Positions 18,601 to 29,257 of a DNA stretch of 64,000 bases are shown piece by piece. Position 1 is the stretch's first letter, and the number at the start of each line of letters is the position of its first letter. The DNA comes from Haematobia irritans (Eukaryota; Arthropoda; Insecta; Diptera; Muscidae), in assembly GCF_050003625.1 (NCBI RefSeq), contig NC_134398.1, positions 65,170,891-65,234,890 on the forward strand, given 5' to 3'. Under the pieces are notes generated by a model, which saw nothing but the letters and a program-made list of their open reading frames with translations, was not told the origin of the DNA and did no database searches. The position numbers and the translations under genes are program-made.

Positions 18601-19880
18601 AATTTTAAGGTGTTGAGATGGTATCAAGCATTTTAGTCTACGTAGTGGTGAAGGACAAAATATAGTCAGACCCGCTCGACTTTAGAGTTTACTAACTTGT
18701 TTTTTATTTGGAAATATATTTTGCTGTAAATCATATTATTTTAGATTGGAAAGTCCCCTTTTTGCCAACGACCAAATTGACTTCGATATCGTAAAACTTT
18801 CGTAGGCTCGTTTTAATTTTTTTTTGTTTGTTATAGGAGACATTTTTTTTCATTAAATATTTTTAATATCAAATTCTACCAAGTTTTTAGCTTCCCTCGT
18901 TATTCATTCCTTTCTCCCTTTCCCTAGTTGTGCATGTCTATATGCCTTTTATGGTCATACGTAGTATGAGTCGAGTTTGAGTATAATGTTGGATTATTTT
19001 CCTGGCAAGTCACTTGAAAACTCATTAATCATTTCGTTTTGTTTGTTTCATACTTGGCGTAGTTTTGTAGTTTTTTTTGCCATTTTTCATATGGCCCTTT
19101 AACATGATCTATGAGCATAAGTAACCAAAAGAGGAAAGGAAGAAAACTTTCTTTTGTAGCTTTGTCCAGTTCCACTAATGTCTTTGGTAAGTACGATATG
19201 TGTGTGTATGTGTATGCGATGGAAAATATATCATACATCACGCATATTGCCTGTCTTCCAATATAGCCTGAGGAATTATTATTACCCTCCTTGAAAACAC
19301 CCAACAGAAGAGTGTCCTGGTTATTTATTTTGACGTTTACGATTTTTCCCAATGGCTTCTTACCAGTTTATTTATGGACAAAGTTGAATTGAACGTGTAT
19401 TGTAAGATGCAAGCTTCGCCCAAGTGTAAGAATAGGTGTGAATTAATCATTCATTATACAGTTGTTCTCATTCCCATTGAGTTATATGAAATTGATTATG
19501 TTATTAGAATAGGGATAGCAAATACATTTGGACATGGATAATACCTATAGACAGAGATATACATATAAGTATATATAGGCTTGCGGATAACAAATTTGAT
19601 TTTTTTGTTATCGGTTTATTGGAAGTCAATAATTTCATTGGATAAATATAAATTTGAAATGGACCAACTTGAATTTTTCTTTCGATCAATCGATTTGATA
19701 TATGGAAGTGATTATCAATGAAAGTTTCATGACTGTATGCCAAAGTAATTAAATTCGTTAAAATTTAATACTTTCATGCATATTTAAATCATTAGAGCTA
19801 CGGAGAATTCTGAACAAGGATATAAGAGAGTTGTACCGATGTGAAGAGAGAAGAAGCCTCTTTCGTGAGTGTTTTATGTG
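18601..19880. other. Mostly unassigned DNA; one short family B remnant
   Basis: A family B 5' signature in inverse (CTACGTAGTGGTGAAGGACA, CAGACCCGCTCGACTTTAGA, TTACTAACTTGTTTT) lies at about 18,637-18,702. The rest shows no repeat I can match and no credible gene. The longest ORF (19,029-19,352, minus) has no recognisable domain. Probably host intergenic or intronic DNA. Confidence 0.45.
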
Positions 19881-19882
19881 TA

Positions 19883-20731
19883 GGGTGTATCCATAGACCT
19901 TTTAAAACATACTATTCTAGACCTTTTAATACCACTATTCTCTTAAAAAAATGTGTCAGTTCCAAAAATTAATTTTCTGACATTTCGTTTTGATTTTTTC
20001 GTAAAGAGTCAGTCCCAAACATTAATTTTCGTGCATTTGCTTTTGTGTTGTTCGTAAAGAGCAATGCTGCTCAAAATTATATTTCGTATTTTCGCGATTT
20101 TGGTCACAATTTTTTGTTCAAATATGAACTTTTAATATATTAATTTATTTATAAATCCTCTGTTGCATCATAAACGTTCTAATTTTGTGTAAAATTGGCA
20201 AACTACAAAAAGGAAAACGAAAGAGATTGTAAGCGTGCTCTTATTTTTCTCGTTTATTCTTAATCTTCGGAACTGTCAAACATAGTTTGACACCCATGGC
20301 TCATCTATGTATTAAAAGGTCTATGGGTGTACCTATAGACATTAAAATACATATTCTCTTAAAAAAATGTGTCAGTTCCAAAAATTAATTTTCTGAGATT
20401 TCGTTTTGATTTTTTCGTAAAGATTCAGTCCCAAATATTAATTTTCGTGCATTTTCTTTTGTGTTGTTCGTAAAGAGCAATACTGTTCAAAATTAAATTT
20501 CGTATTTTCGCGGTTTTGGTGAAAATTTTTTGTTCAAATATGAACTTTTAATATATTAATTTATTTATAAATCCTCTGGTGCATCATAAACGGTCTAATT
20601 TTATGTAAAATTGGCAAACTACAAAAAGGAAAACTAAAGAGATTGTAAGCGTGCTCTTATTTTTCTCGTTTATTCTTCCGAACTGTCAAACATAGTTTGA
20701 CACCCATGGCTCATCTATGTATTAAAATATA
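19883..20731. mobile_element. MITE in tandem, ~416-bp period, shared central terminus
   Basis: First copy 19,883 to about 20,333 has left end GGGTGTATCCATAGACCTTT and right end AAAGGTCTATGGGTGTACC, mirror images. A second copy follows directly (ATTCTCTTAAAAAAATGTG at 19,937 and again at 20,353) and runs to GACACCCATGGCTCATCTAT at about 20,725, where its right terminus is lost. The copies differ by scattered substitutions and a few small indels. The middle terminus serves both copies. No coding capacity. Confidence 0.8.
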
Positions 20732-20835
20732 CAAGTATATGTACGTGACGTTGATACATTAATTAAAATGTCTTCAACTTTAAATTAATATATCACATAA
20801 AGGTACATCCTGCAAAGTACGAATCGCATACGAAA

Positions 20836-21576
20836 CACAAAGAAAGAAAGTTGAACATTTTTTTACATTTTTGTTCCAAAATTTTTAGTTTTTCAATAAT
20901 AAACTACTTTTTATTCCAAAATTGCATTCAATTTTGTTTATATGAACCACTGTTCTTTTCTGATTTTATGTCTTAAATGAGCCACATTTTGAGATTTCGT
21001 AATAAAAATGTAATATAGTAGAGGGTAAGGCTGCACATTCTTTCGAAATCTTGCAAATATTGTAATACGTATGTTCTATGCAATTTTATTATTTCCGCTT
21101 CCAAGAGTGGTATTTGCTACATTGTTTGTATGAAACGGATCGAATAAAGTGGTTAGTTTTCTTTAAATAAAGTTTCATAACTTCGCTTGTAGTATGTGTT
21201 CAACAATGTAGGACTGATTGACTGTAAGCGGTGATAGCTAAAGCGACAATTGGACCAGTGGATAGTGAACTTACAAACTACATAATCCTCGGTTCGAACA
21301 GTTTATAAAATCGAATTACATTGATGGTATTATAAAAAAACTGCTGAGAGTGAAATAAACCACGTGTAAGTGAGAATATGAGGGAAGATGCAATTAGCTA
21401 GAAATTAAAAATAAATTTGAGTTTGCCTTTATTAAATTGTTATGTTCATCCTGGTTATCATAAAATCCTCTATTATTCTTCCAAACAAACATCCTTACAG
21501 CAAAAAGCAATCGATTAACTGTTTTTCATATTGTCAAAAATTTCGTTTGGAAGAAGAAGTATTTTTTTCTTGCTTG
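20836..21576 (+). mobile_element. tRNA-bearing TIR element, decayed copy
   Basis: Left end CACAAAGAAAGAAAG, right end TATTTTTTTCTTGCTTG. Matches include GAACCACTGTTCTTTTCTGA, TGAGGGAAGATGCAATTAGC and AAAATTTCGTTTGGAAG. The plus-strand tRNA-like module survives in part (about 21,255-21,300: GGACCAGTGGATAGTG, CCTCGGTTCGAAC); the minus-strand one is gone. It is clearly older than copies 2 and 3. Confidence 0.65.
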
Positions 21577-21589
21577 TATGCAAGTACAC

Positions 21590-22795
21590 TATATCATAAT
21601 TAGGTTTTATGAAGTTTTATTACTTCCACACTCACTCAAAAATACCAAAAATCTGTGTCCAAATCCCACAAAATATGCGGGCTTACCTTACTCTGAAACA
21701 TATTTCCAATTAATAAGTTGATTGCAGTTAAAAGCATTATCAATTAAAACATTAACTGATGCAATTAAATTTTTAGTCAAATTAACAAAAAAATAATTCA
21801 ATAAAAAAGTGATTGAAAGTTACAGCTCTTTAATTACAAATTCAAAAATATATAATCAAAAATGAACATTTGTGGAAAAGATGTAGTTTATATATTCATA
21901 CTAATTATTGGTTCAATAAAGTTTTACTCAAATCCACAGAAAACTCCAACTATAATTATAATCGGAAAATACATAAAAAAGTGCTAGAACCTACACTGAA
22001 GAAAGTATTGCTAAAATATTTCATATTAAAAACTGTAATTAAAAAAAAATAAAATTAAAAAAAATTAACTAGTACAATTAATATTTTAGTCAAATTAAAA
22101 AATAAATTCAGTTAAGAAAATGGTTAAATAAAGTGAATCAAATAAACTCAGTATTTATTTTCTATATTCATGGGACCATTGAATTTTGACTCAAATCCAA
22201 AGAAAAATCCAACGGAGAATTCAGAAAGAGTAAAATTACAAGATAATTATTCCATTTAAAGAAGAAATAATAATAATTTAAAAAATAATAATATAATGTA
22301 TTGTTGTCTCAATTACAAAATTAATTGTGAATGTCAATGAAATCAATTGAGGTTTTAATTAAGTATATTTTTATCTTATTAATTCTGTGACTGATGTTAT
22401 CATTTTCGTAATTGAAGTAAGGTCACTTAAAAATTAATTGGAACAATTAATTTCATGTTTGAAGGAGAAAAATTTTCCTAAAAATTTTTCATGAATGCCA
22501 CAATTAAAAAATTAATTGATTTTTATTTTGAAATCTTTTAAATTTATAATTGAGTCAATTAAAAAACTAATGGAAAGTACAATTAATAAACAAGTATATT
22601 ATTTATTTCTGATTAATTCTGTGTTTATAAATTTCGTGTTTTAATAAAATTTTTCGTTCTTTTTACGAAGAGAATTCTTTCGGTGTATGGGAGTTTTATC
22701 ACAATCTGAACATAAATGTCTGATATTAGGAGCTATAGTTGATTCTGATCCTACAGGGTTAGTATGCCACTTATATTGAGTCCATTATTAAACAA
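21590..22795. other. Very AT-rich stretch with recurrent CAATTAA motifs
   Basis: About 1.2 kb with many scattered TCAATTAA, CAATTAAA and TTAATTG words in both orientations and no ORF of credible composition. It may be the body of an old transposon with short subterminal repeats, but I cannot find matching ends. The last ~100 bp leads into a family B copy. Confidence 0.4.
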
Positions 22796-23300
22796 GTAAG
22801 AAAAGTAGAATGTCGGGCGGGGACGACTATATCATACCTAAATCTAAACCGCGTTGGATGATATTTTCCAGGTTTGGTTGAAACCACAGAAGGTGAACGT
22901 GTGCTAAATTTGAGTAAAATCAGTTAATAAATGAAGCCACTATGGCCAAAAATAAGGTTATTAGGAACAACTTTTTCAAAATCGGGTGCTGCATACTCCA
23001 TTTATCGAAATCGGGCGATACATATATATGGGAGCTATATATAAATATGATCCTTTTTTTTTTGCATTCGTCCTTGTGCCAAAAAACGCAATATACTAAA
23101 TTCCTTAAAAGTCGGCTAATAATTGCGACCGGAATCCTGCGAACAACAAATACATGAACGGACGGACACAAAGGGCTAAATCGACTCAGGAGGTGATTCT
23201 GAGTCGATCGGAATATATTTTGTGGGATCTAAATCAATATTTCTGGTAGGCAGATCATAGTCATTATACCCTGACCACTATGTGGCTTGAGGTGTAAAAA
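22796..23300 (+). repeat. Family B repeat, short copy; array begins inside it
   Basis: 5' signature AACAAGTAAGAAAAGTAGAA, GTCGGGCGGGGACGACTATA; 3' end ATAGTCATTATACCCTGACC with GTGTAAAAA. The mariner target site that marks the left edge of the tandem array is TA at 23,036-23,037, inside this copy. Here the site is empty. Confidence 0.75.
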
Positions 23301-23385
23301 TTCATTGAATTTGATCCGAACTTTCACTAGTTACGGATCACAAACTTTTTGCAAAGTACTTTTACTGTGGGACTAGCCCCCCTTT

Positions 23386-23432
23386 GAATGCCCGTGCCAA
23401 TTATTTATTATAAATAATTGGCACGGGCATTC
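23386..23432. repeat. 47-bp perfect palindrome, unit 1 only
   Basis: Arms GAATGCCCGTGCCAATTATT + TAT are mirrored exactly by ATAAATAATTGGCACGGG + CATTC around a single central base. Units 2-4 have GAATGCTTGTGCCAATTATT followed by about 60 bp of non-palindromic sequence before rejoining at TCTAAAGGCAAAATAAATTG. The right arm is therefore a copy of the left one, as made by a replication template switch. Confidence 0.95.
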
Positions 23433-23811
23433 TAAAGGCAAAATAAATTGGAAATTGTTCTAAAAGCACAACGTTAAAAGCACGTCCTCACAAAGTAAAG
23501 CTCGACCGAAGCGGGTTTGTTTGGCCAAGCCGATGTTCGGCAAAAAAGCAATAATTGGCCGAAATCGAAGCCGATTATTTTCTTGAAATTTGTAATTAAA
23601 GAAATTTGGTGTGTTTAAGTTCAATATTAGCATAGTTTATTCAACGAACGCATAAAAAGCAAAAACAAAAGATATTTCAATCCATGCCATATCATATTCT
23701 TTTAAAACTAACACACTTTTTAGTACTCAAAATTCAGTAGTTTGATATTATAATGGCAAACAAGGATTTTTTTATAATTCATTTAGGTTTAATTTGTACT
23801 ACACTGAAAAA
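23433..23811. other. Unassigned part of unit 1
   Basis: Between the palindrome and MITE F. Contains CAAGCCGATGTTCGGC and GGCCGAAATCGAAGCCGATT, short clustered inverted words. No gene. Present in all units. Confidence 0.4.
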
Positions 23812-24029
23812 ACAGTGAACCCATCAGGAAGAAAACTTTTGGTTAATTTTAGAAAATTTTGAAAATTTTTAGAAAAATCTAACTAAACAGTACTACAAAC
23901 GCTGGTATCACGCCGATATCACAAAAACAAGTAAATATTTTTCGACAAATTCAAGAAATTTATTAGACATAATTCATTTTTTTTCACTTGTTAAAGAAAA
24001 TTTTGTAGTTAGAAGGAAAAAATTGTTCT
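23812..24029 (+). mobile_element. Fold-back MITE F, left arm only (unit 1)
   Basis: Starts CACTGAAAAAACAGTG after TA and runs through GGTATCACGCCGATATCAC to AAGGAAAAAATTG. The interior and right arm present in units 2-4 are missing, equal to 522 bp (32,696-33,217 in unit 2). Confidence 0.85.
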
Positions 24030-25349
24030 TTTCAGTCAATTTTTATACACTTCACCACTACTGTGGTACAGGGTATAATAAGTTTGTGCATTTGTATGTA
24101 ACGCCAAGAAGGAAAAGTCTGAGACCCATCGTTTAGTTGTGCCGATCGTCTTACTAAATTCTGAGTCGATTTAGCGATGTCCGTCTGTCTGTCTGTATAT
24201 GTAATTTTGTGTGCAAAGTACAACTCGCAGTTTAAGTAAAAAATCGGTTCAGATTTAGATATAGCTGCCATATATATTTATCACCGATCTGAATATAATT
24301 AACGTATTTATCAACGTATGTTCTTAAAATTTCGCACAGCCAAATGTTTTGGGGCTCTCGTAAAATATGCAAAATATCAACCAAGTCGGTTCAAATATAG
24401 ATATAGCTCCCATATATATCATTCGTCCGATTTGCTCTTATATGGCCTTAAAAGCAAGATTGTTGTCCAAATTTGCTTCATATTTTGCGCAATGAGTACG
24501 TTTAATGGTATCGTTATATGTGCCAAATTTGGTTAAAATCGGTTCAGATTTAGATATAGCTCCCATATATCTTACGCCCGAATTATGACCACGGAGACCA
24601 AAGTTATACTCCCATTTACGTGAAATTTTGCTAGATATCAGAATTATTATTTAAACTATGCATATCAAATTTGGCCAAAATCGGTTCAGATTATATAGAG
24701 CTCCCATATATATGTATACAAGAGTTGGGGAAATATGGTAGAATATTTCATACTTTAGACCCATTTGCAATTGGATTTTCCTCCAATTGACTCGATAGCT
24801 TCCACAGAGAATATTTTTAATATGCTATTTATGTGTGTCAAGTTTGATCTAATTTGGTTAAGATTTAGATAAAGCCTCCATATATTTGTTCTTCCGCTTT
24901 ATACAAATATGGCCAAAATACACACATTTTGCACAAAATTCTGTGATGATTTCTCCATATCGTAGTCATATCCTACACACTGTAATGCCAGACTTTCCAC
25001 AGAACGGTTGAGTTTTAAATAAGGCTCCAAGTCACCCGACTTGGCCCAATAATATATCACAACCCACACTTGACCACTTATCTTGGCGAGATCTAACCAA
25101 TATGTAAAATCACCACTGCTAAGTAGCAAAAATTGTTAGTATTACTCAAATTGTCCTATAGCTCGAATACATATGATCCCCCGATAAATCATAAATGCTC
25201 TTTTGTACAATTGCATTAAAATTGATCTCGCTTTATTTTTCCCATATTTGTTTACTAACATTGTGTTTCTTCCCAGGGTGTTAGCCGATTTTTTCAATTC
25301 TAGAGATTTTGTAGAATTACAAAAAATTGTCTCCATGCAAACCTTTATA

Positions 25350-26913
25350 CACCCAGAAAAAAGTGCCTTCTAAACTAAAGGAAAAAATGTTCATCAATTT
25401 AGTTTAGCCATTTTATTTCCATTAAGGTAAATTTTTGTGTGAAATAATAAAATGTACTTGTTTCAGTAAAAAAACTTCTAAACTGAAAGCAGTTAGGAAT
25501 AGTTCATTAACTAGAATAAGGCATGGCATTTTACTAATACTGTTTTCTTCGCTGGGTATAAGAATTTACTACTGAAAAAGAAAATTTTATTCACTGATAA
25601 CAAAGCATTCGCAAAAATAAACAAAAACCGAACTAAACCCAAGTTTCCTCAAATTGAGTAAAATTTCCTATAAAATTATAATTCTGACTTCCTTTATTAT
25701 AGAAAGCTTATCATACACACAAAATAATATTATAATTTTTTAGCTAACAATAAATTGTTGTTACAGAAAATTTTGAAGTTCGACTAAATTTTTGTTGATA
25801 TAACAAAATGTTTGTTGATATAACAAAGTTAGTTGCTAAAGAGACTAAAATCGTAATTGTATTTACAAAATACGTTGTTAGCTCAAATTTAAACATAATT
25901 TTAATTGTATTGACAATCAAATAATTGATATTTTTTTGTGTGTACATACGAATAACACTTTGCATAGAAAAATATTTTAGTACATTCGTACTAAGAAGTA
26001 TTCAATCCTTTCTTAAAACTTAAGGAAAGTGTGTTTAGGACATTTTCCTATATTTCTTTTATCTGCCTATAATCGATACCTGTCATCGATGTAATCGATA
26101 TGTTTGCGTGTGGGTTGTTTTTTTAGTTGGAATCGTATTGTTATGATATACGGAGAGGTAGTTAAAAAATAATTTAGTAAAATAATATAATAAATAACAA
26201 ATAAAATATATAAAATATTTGTTATTTTAAATTATTGAGAAAATACCAGAAGAATAACAACCCCTTAATTCGTCTTCAATTATCAGGTAATATTTAGTGA
26301 CGCTAACCTTTTATGAAAAAATTGGTTTATGATTTGTTATATTTTTAGGTATTGAAATTGTAAAAGGAGGACAAAATCGTTAGGCAGCAACTTATTAAAA
26401 GTGAAAGGTACAAGAAGAAGAAAAATGCGGTTTGTAGTTGATAACAATACATGGAAATTGGAAATAGCGGAATAATAAACTAATATTTCAAGGCCAGTCG
26501 ATGCTGTTGACTTTAAATAAATATATTTAATATATTAATAAAACATGTATTTTATAAAAGAAAAAAAATTGCTTATATAAATAATTGAATTGTATTTAAA
26601 AACGAAAGTAAGCAGTTCTAATTTTGAAGTAAAAGGTTTACCACAAATATGTAAGTTTTGTCCAAATGAATGAAAAAAGTTCAATAAAATCAATCCATAT
26701 ATGAATTCAATTCAGTTAAATTTTTTTCATTCTGTAGTATAGTGGTACATAAATATAGGAAAATGTTACTAATATATGGAATGCATTCTACCTAATTTCT
26801 ACGAAAATTACATCGTTCAAACAAATAAAAATATCTTTGGCGCTATGCGAAGTTCAACTTTCTTCACAATGAGTTCATTTTAACTTAAAGAAGGGGTCAC
26901 TTTTTTCTGGGTG
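25350..26913. mobile_element. Element E1, CACCCAGAAAAAAGTG ends, 1.56 kb
   Basis: Left end CACCCAGAAAAAAGTG; right end CACTTTTTTCTGGGTG; TA on both sides (25,348-25,349 and 26,914-26,915). The centre has CTATAATCGATACCTGTCAT, GATATGTTTGCGTGTGGG and a GAAATTGTAAAAGGAGGACA block. No transposase. It is related along its length to E2 at 27,717 but carries a nested 227-bp MITE. Also present at 34,596-36,188, 43,870-45,441 and 53,123-54,695. Confidence 0.85.
25716..25942. mobile_element. 227-bp MITE nested in E1
   Basis: Ends CACACAAAATAAT and ATTTTTTTGTGTG, flanked by TA (25,714-25,715 and 25,943-25,944). The related element E2 at about 28,078 shows the site without insertion: TTTCATACATACGAAC. 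Contains the short tandem TTTGTTGATATAACAAA. Also at 34,962-35,188, 44,236-44,461 and 53,489-53,715. The ORF across it is not a gene. Confidence 0.85.
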
Positions 26914-26954
26914 TATATGTTAGCTCCTAGCAAATTTGAAGGAGTTGTCTATGT

Positions 26955-27234
26955 CTACATAGTGGTGAAGGGTATAGTATAGTCGGCCCCATCCGACTTT
27001 AGACCTTACTTACTTGTTTATAACTCGCTTGTTTCATATTTTAGTGGACAATTTTAACGTTTTTTACTTCAATTAGTTAAACAGAGTACGAGTTTATAAA
27101 ATAGTAAAAATTATTTAAATTTTGCGTTAGAACGCATTAAACATATTATTTATTTGGTAAAATTAACATCAAAACAAGTAAGTAAAGTCTAAAGTCGGGC
27201 GGGCCGCTATAGTATACCCTTCACTACAGTGTAG
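26955..27234. repeat. Head-to-head family B 5' ends (inverted repeat)
   Basis: The minus-strand family B 5' end (26,955-27,019) and a plus-strand family B 5' end (27,171-27,234, AACAAGTAAGTAAAGTCTAA) face each other across about 150 bp, giving ~64-bp inverted arms. Repeated in all four units. Confidence 0.8.
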
Positions 27235-27716
27235 ATTAGTAATTGGTACCATCTCAAATCAATCAAATTTATTGGAAACTGTAACATATACAGCTCTAAA
27301 TTGGAATATACAAGTATTTAAATCTGAAGCCATTTGAACCAATTTTTTTACACTTCTACAAATGCACCAAAACCTACAAATGTAAAAGAAAACCTAACAC
27401 TACGCCAGAAGAAGATCATATAATTAATTGAATTGTGCAACAATTCACTCAAATATTATCTAAAGGAGTAGAAAATTAAATAAAACTGAATATATCAACC
27501 ATAGCGATCAGATGTAGAGCTTTAGAAGTCGGACTGCGATTATACACAAATGTTAAAAATCACTCATTTCCAAGAAAAATAGGTTAACGCGCCTTCACAA
27601 AAATACCTTAAATGGTCTGTGGAGCAGTGGAAATGTGTTATATTCTCCTACGACTCAAAGTTTAATTTGCATGGATTGGATGGTAGAGATATGAAAAGTT
27701 GTAAAACGAAAAATTG

Positions 27717-29148
27717 CACCCAGAAAAAAGTGCCTTCGAAACTAAAGGAAAAATTTTTCATCAATATAGTTTATCCATTTTATTTCCATTAAGGTAAATT
27801 TTTGTGAGAAATAATAAAATTTACTCGTTTCAGTAAAAAAATCCTAAACTGTAAGCAGTTAGAAATAGTTCATTAACTAGAATAAGGCATGGCATTTTAC
27901 TCATACTATTTTTTTCGCTGGGTATAAGAATTTACTACTGAACAAGAAAATTTTATTCACCGATAACAAAGCATTCGTAAAAATAAACAAAAGCCGAACT
28001 AAAAGCAAGTTTCCTCAAAATTAGTAAAATTTCTCATAAAATGATAATTGCGACTTCCTTTATAATAGAAAGTTTTTCATACATACGAACAACACTTGGC
28101 ATAGAAAAATATTTTAGTTCATTCGTACTAAGAAGTATGCAATCCTTTCAAAACTTAAGGAAACACACTTGATAGAATATAGGAAATTTTCCTATATTTC
28201 TATTGTCTACCTGTAATCGATACCTGTCATCGCAATCGATGTGTTTGCGCGTGGGTGTAATCGATATGTTTGCGCGTGGGTTGTTTTTTAGTTGGAATCG
28301 CGTTGTTGTGGTATACGGAAAGATTGTTAAAAAATAATATGGTAAAATAATATAATAAATAACAAATAAAATATATAAAATTTTTATTATTTTAAATTAG
28401 TGAGAAAAATTTTCGTTTTTTGAAAATAAATCTATCAATGTTCGTGATGGTATATAAAGAAAGAAAACACCAGCAGAATAACATCCCTTTCATTTGTCTT
28501 CATTTTGGAATCTTCAATTATCAGGTAATATTCAGTGACGCTAACCTTTTGTAAAAAAATGGTTTATGATATTTTATATTTGTAGGTATTGAAATTGTAA
28601 AAGGAGGACAAAATCGTTAGTCAGCAACTTATTAAAAGTGAAAAGTACAAGAAGAAGAAAAAGTGCGTTTTTCAGTTGATAATATCACATGGAAATTGGA
28701 AACAGCGGAATAAGAAACTAATATTTCAAGGAGATTCGATGCTGTTGATTCTTAATAAATATATTCAGTATATTAATAAAACATGTCTTTTATTGAAGAT
28801 AAAATTGCTTATATAAATAAATAAAATTGTATGTAAAAACGAAGGTAAGCAGTTCTAATTATGAAGTAAAAGTTTTACCACAAATGTGTAAGATTTGTCC
28901 ATGTGAATGAAAAATTTCAATAAAATCATTACATATATGAATTCAAATCAGTTAAATTTTTTCATTCTGTAGTATAGTGGTACATAAATATAGGAAAATG
29001 TTAACTAATATATGGAATGCATTATACCTAATTTCTACGAAAATCACATCGTTCAACAAATAAAAATGTCTTTGGCGCTATACGAAGTTCAACTTTCTTC
29101 ACAATGACTTCATTTTAACTTAAAGAAGGGGTCACTTTTTTCTGGGTG
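27717..29148. mobile_element. Element E2, CACCCAGAAAAAAGTG ends, 1.43 kb
   Basis: Same termini as E1 and a similar body (CTGTAATCGATACCTGTCAT, GATGGTATATAAAGAAAG, GAAATTGTAAAAGGAGGACA), clearly a sibling. The flanks are TG on both sides (27,715-27,716 and 29,149-29,150). A ~30-bp direct duplication, GATGTGTTTGCGCGTGGGTG / GATATGTTTGCGCGTGGGTT, sits at about 28,238-28,282. Also at 36,992-38,423, 46,245-47,676 and 55,499-56,930. Confidence 0.85.
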
Positions 29149-29257
29149 TGGTATTAAATTTTTACAAAATTTGAAGCAAATCAATATAAAATTTTGGCAT
29201 TTGGGGCCAAATAAATGCATATCGGGCGTAAGATGTATATGCGAGCTATATCTAAAT

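Larger units (their letters stand above)
24030..27019 (-). repeat. Family B repeat, minus strand, split by element E1
   Basis: The 3' end is at about 24,035-24,080 (CACTTCACCACTACTGTGGT, ACAGGGTATAATAAG). The body has CCGTCTGTCTGTCTGTATAT and repeated GGTTCAGATTTAGATATAGC modules to about 25,345. Then comes element E1 (25,350-26,913). The 5' signature in inverse is at 26,955-27,019 (CTTACTTACTTGTTT end). It is non-coding; the short ORFs within it are not genes. Confidence 0.75.

Noticed and set aside
24318..24536. 72-codon ORF repeated in all four units
   Set aside because: It lies in a family B repeat on the strand opposite its signature; repetition of the ORF only reflects duplication of the unit.
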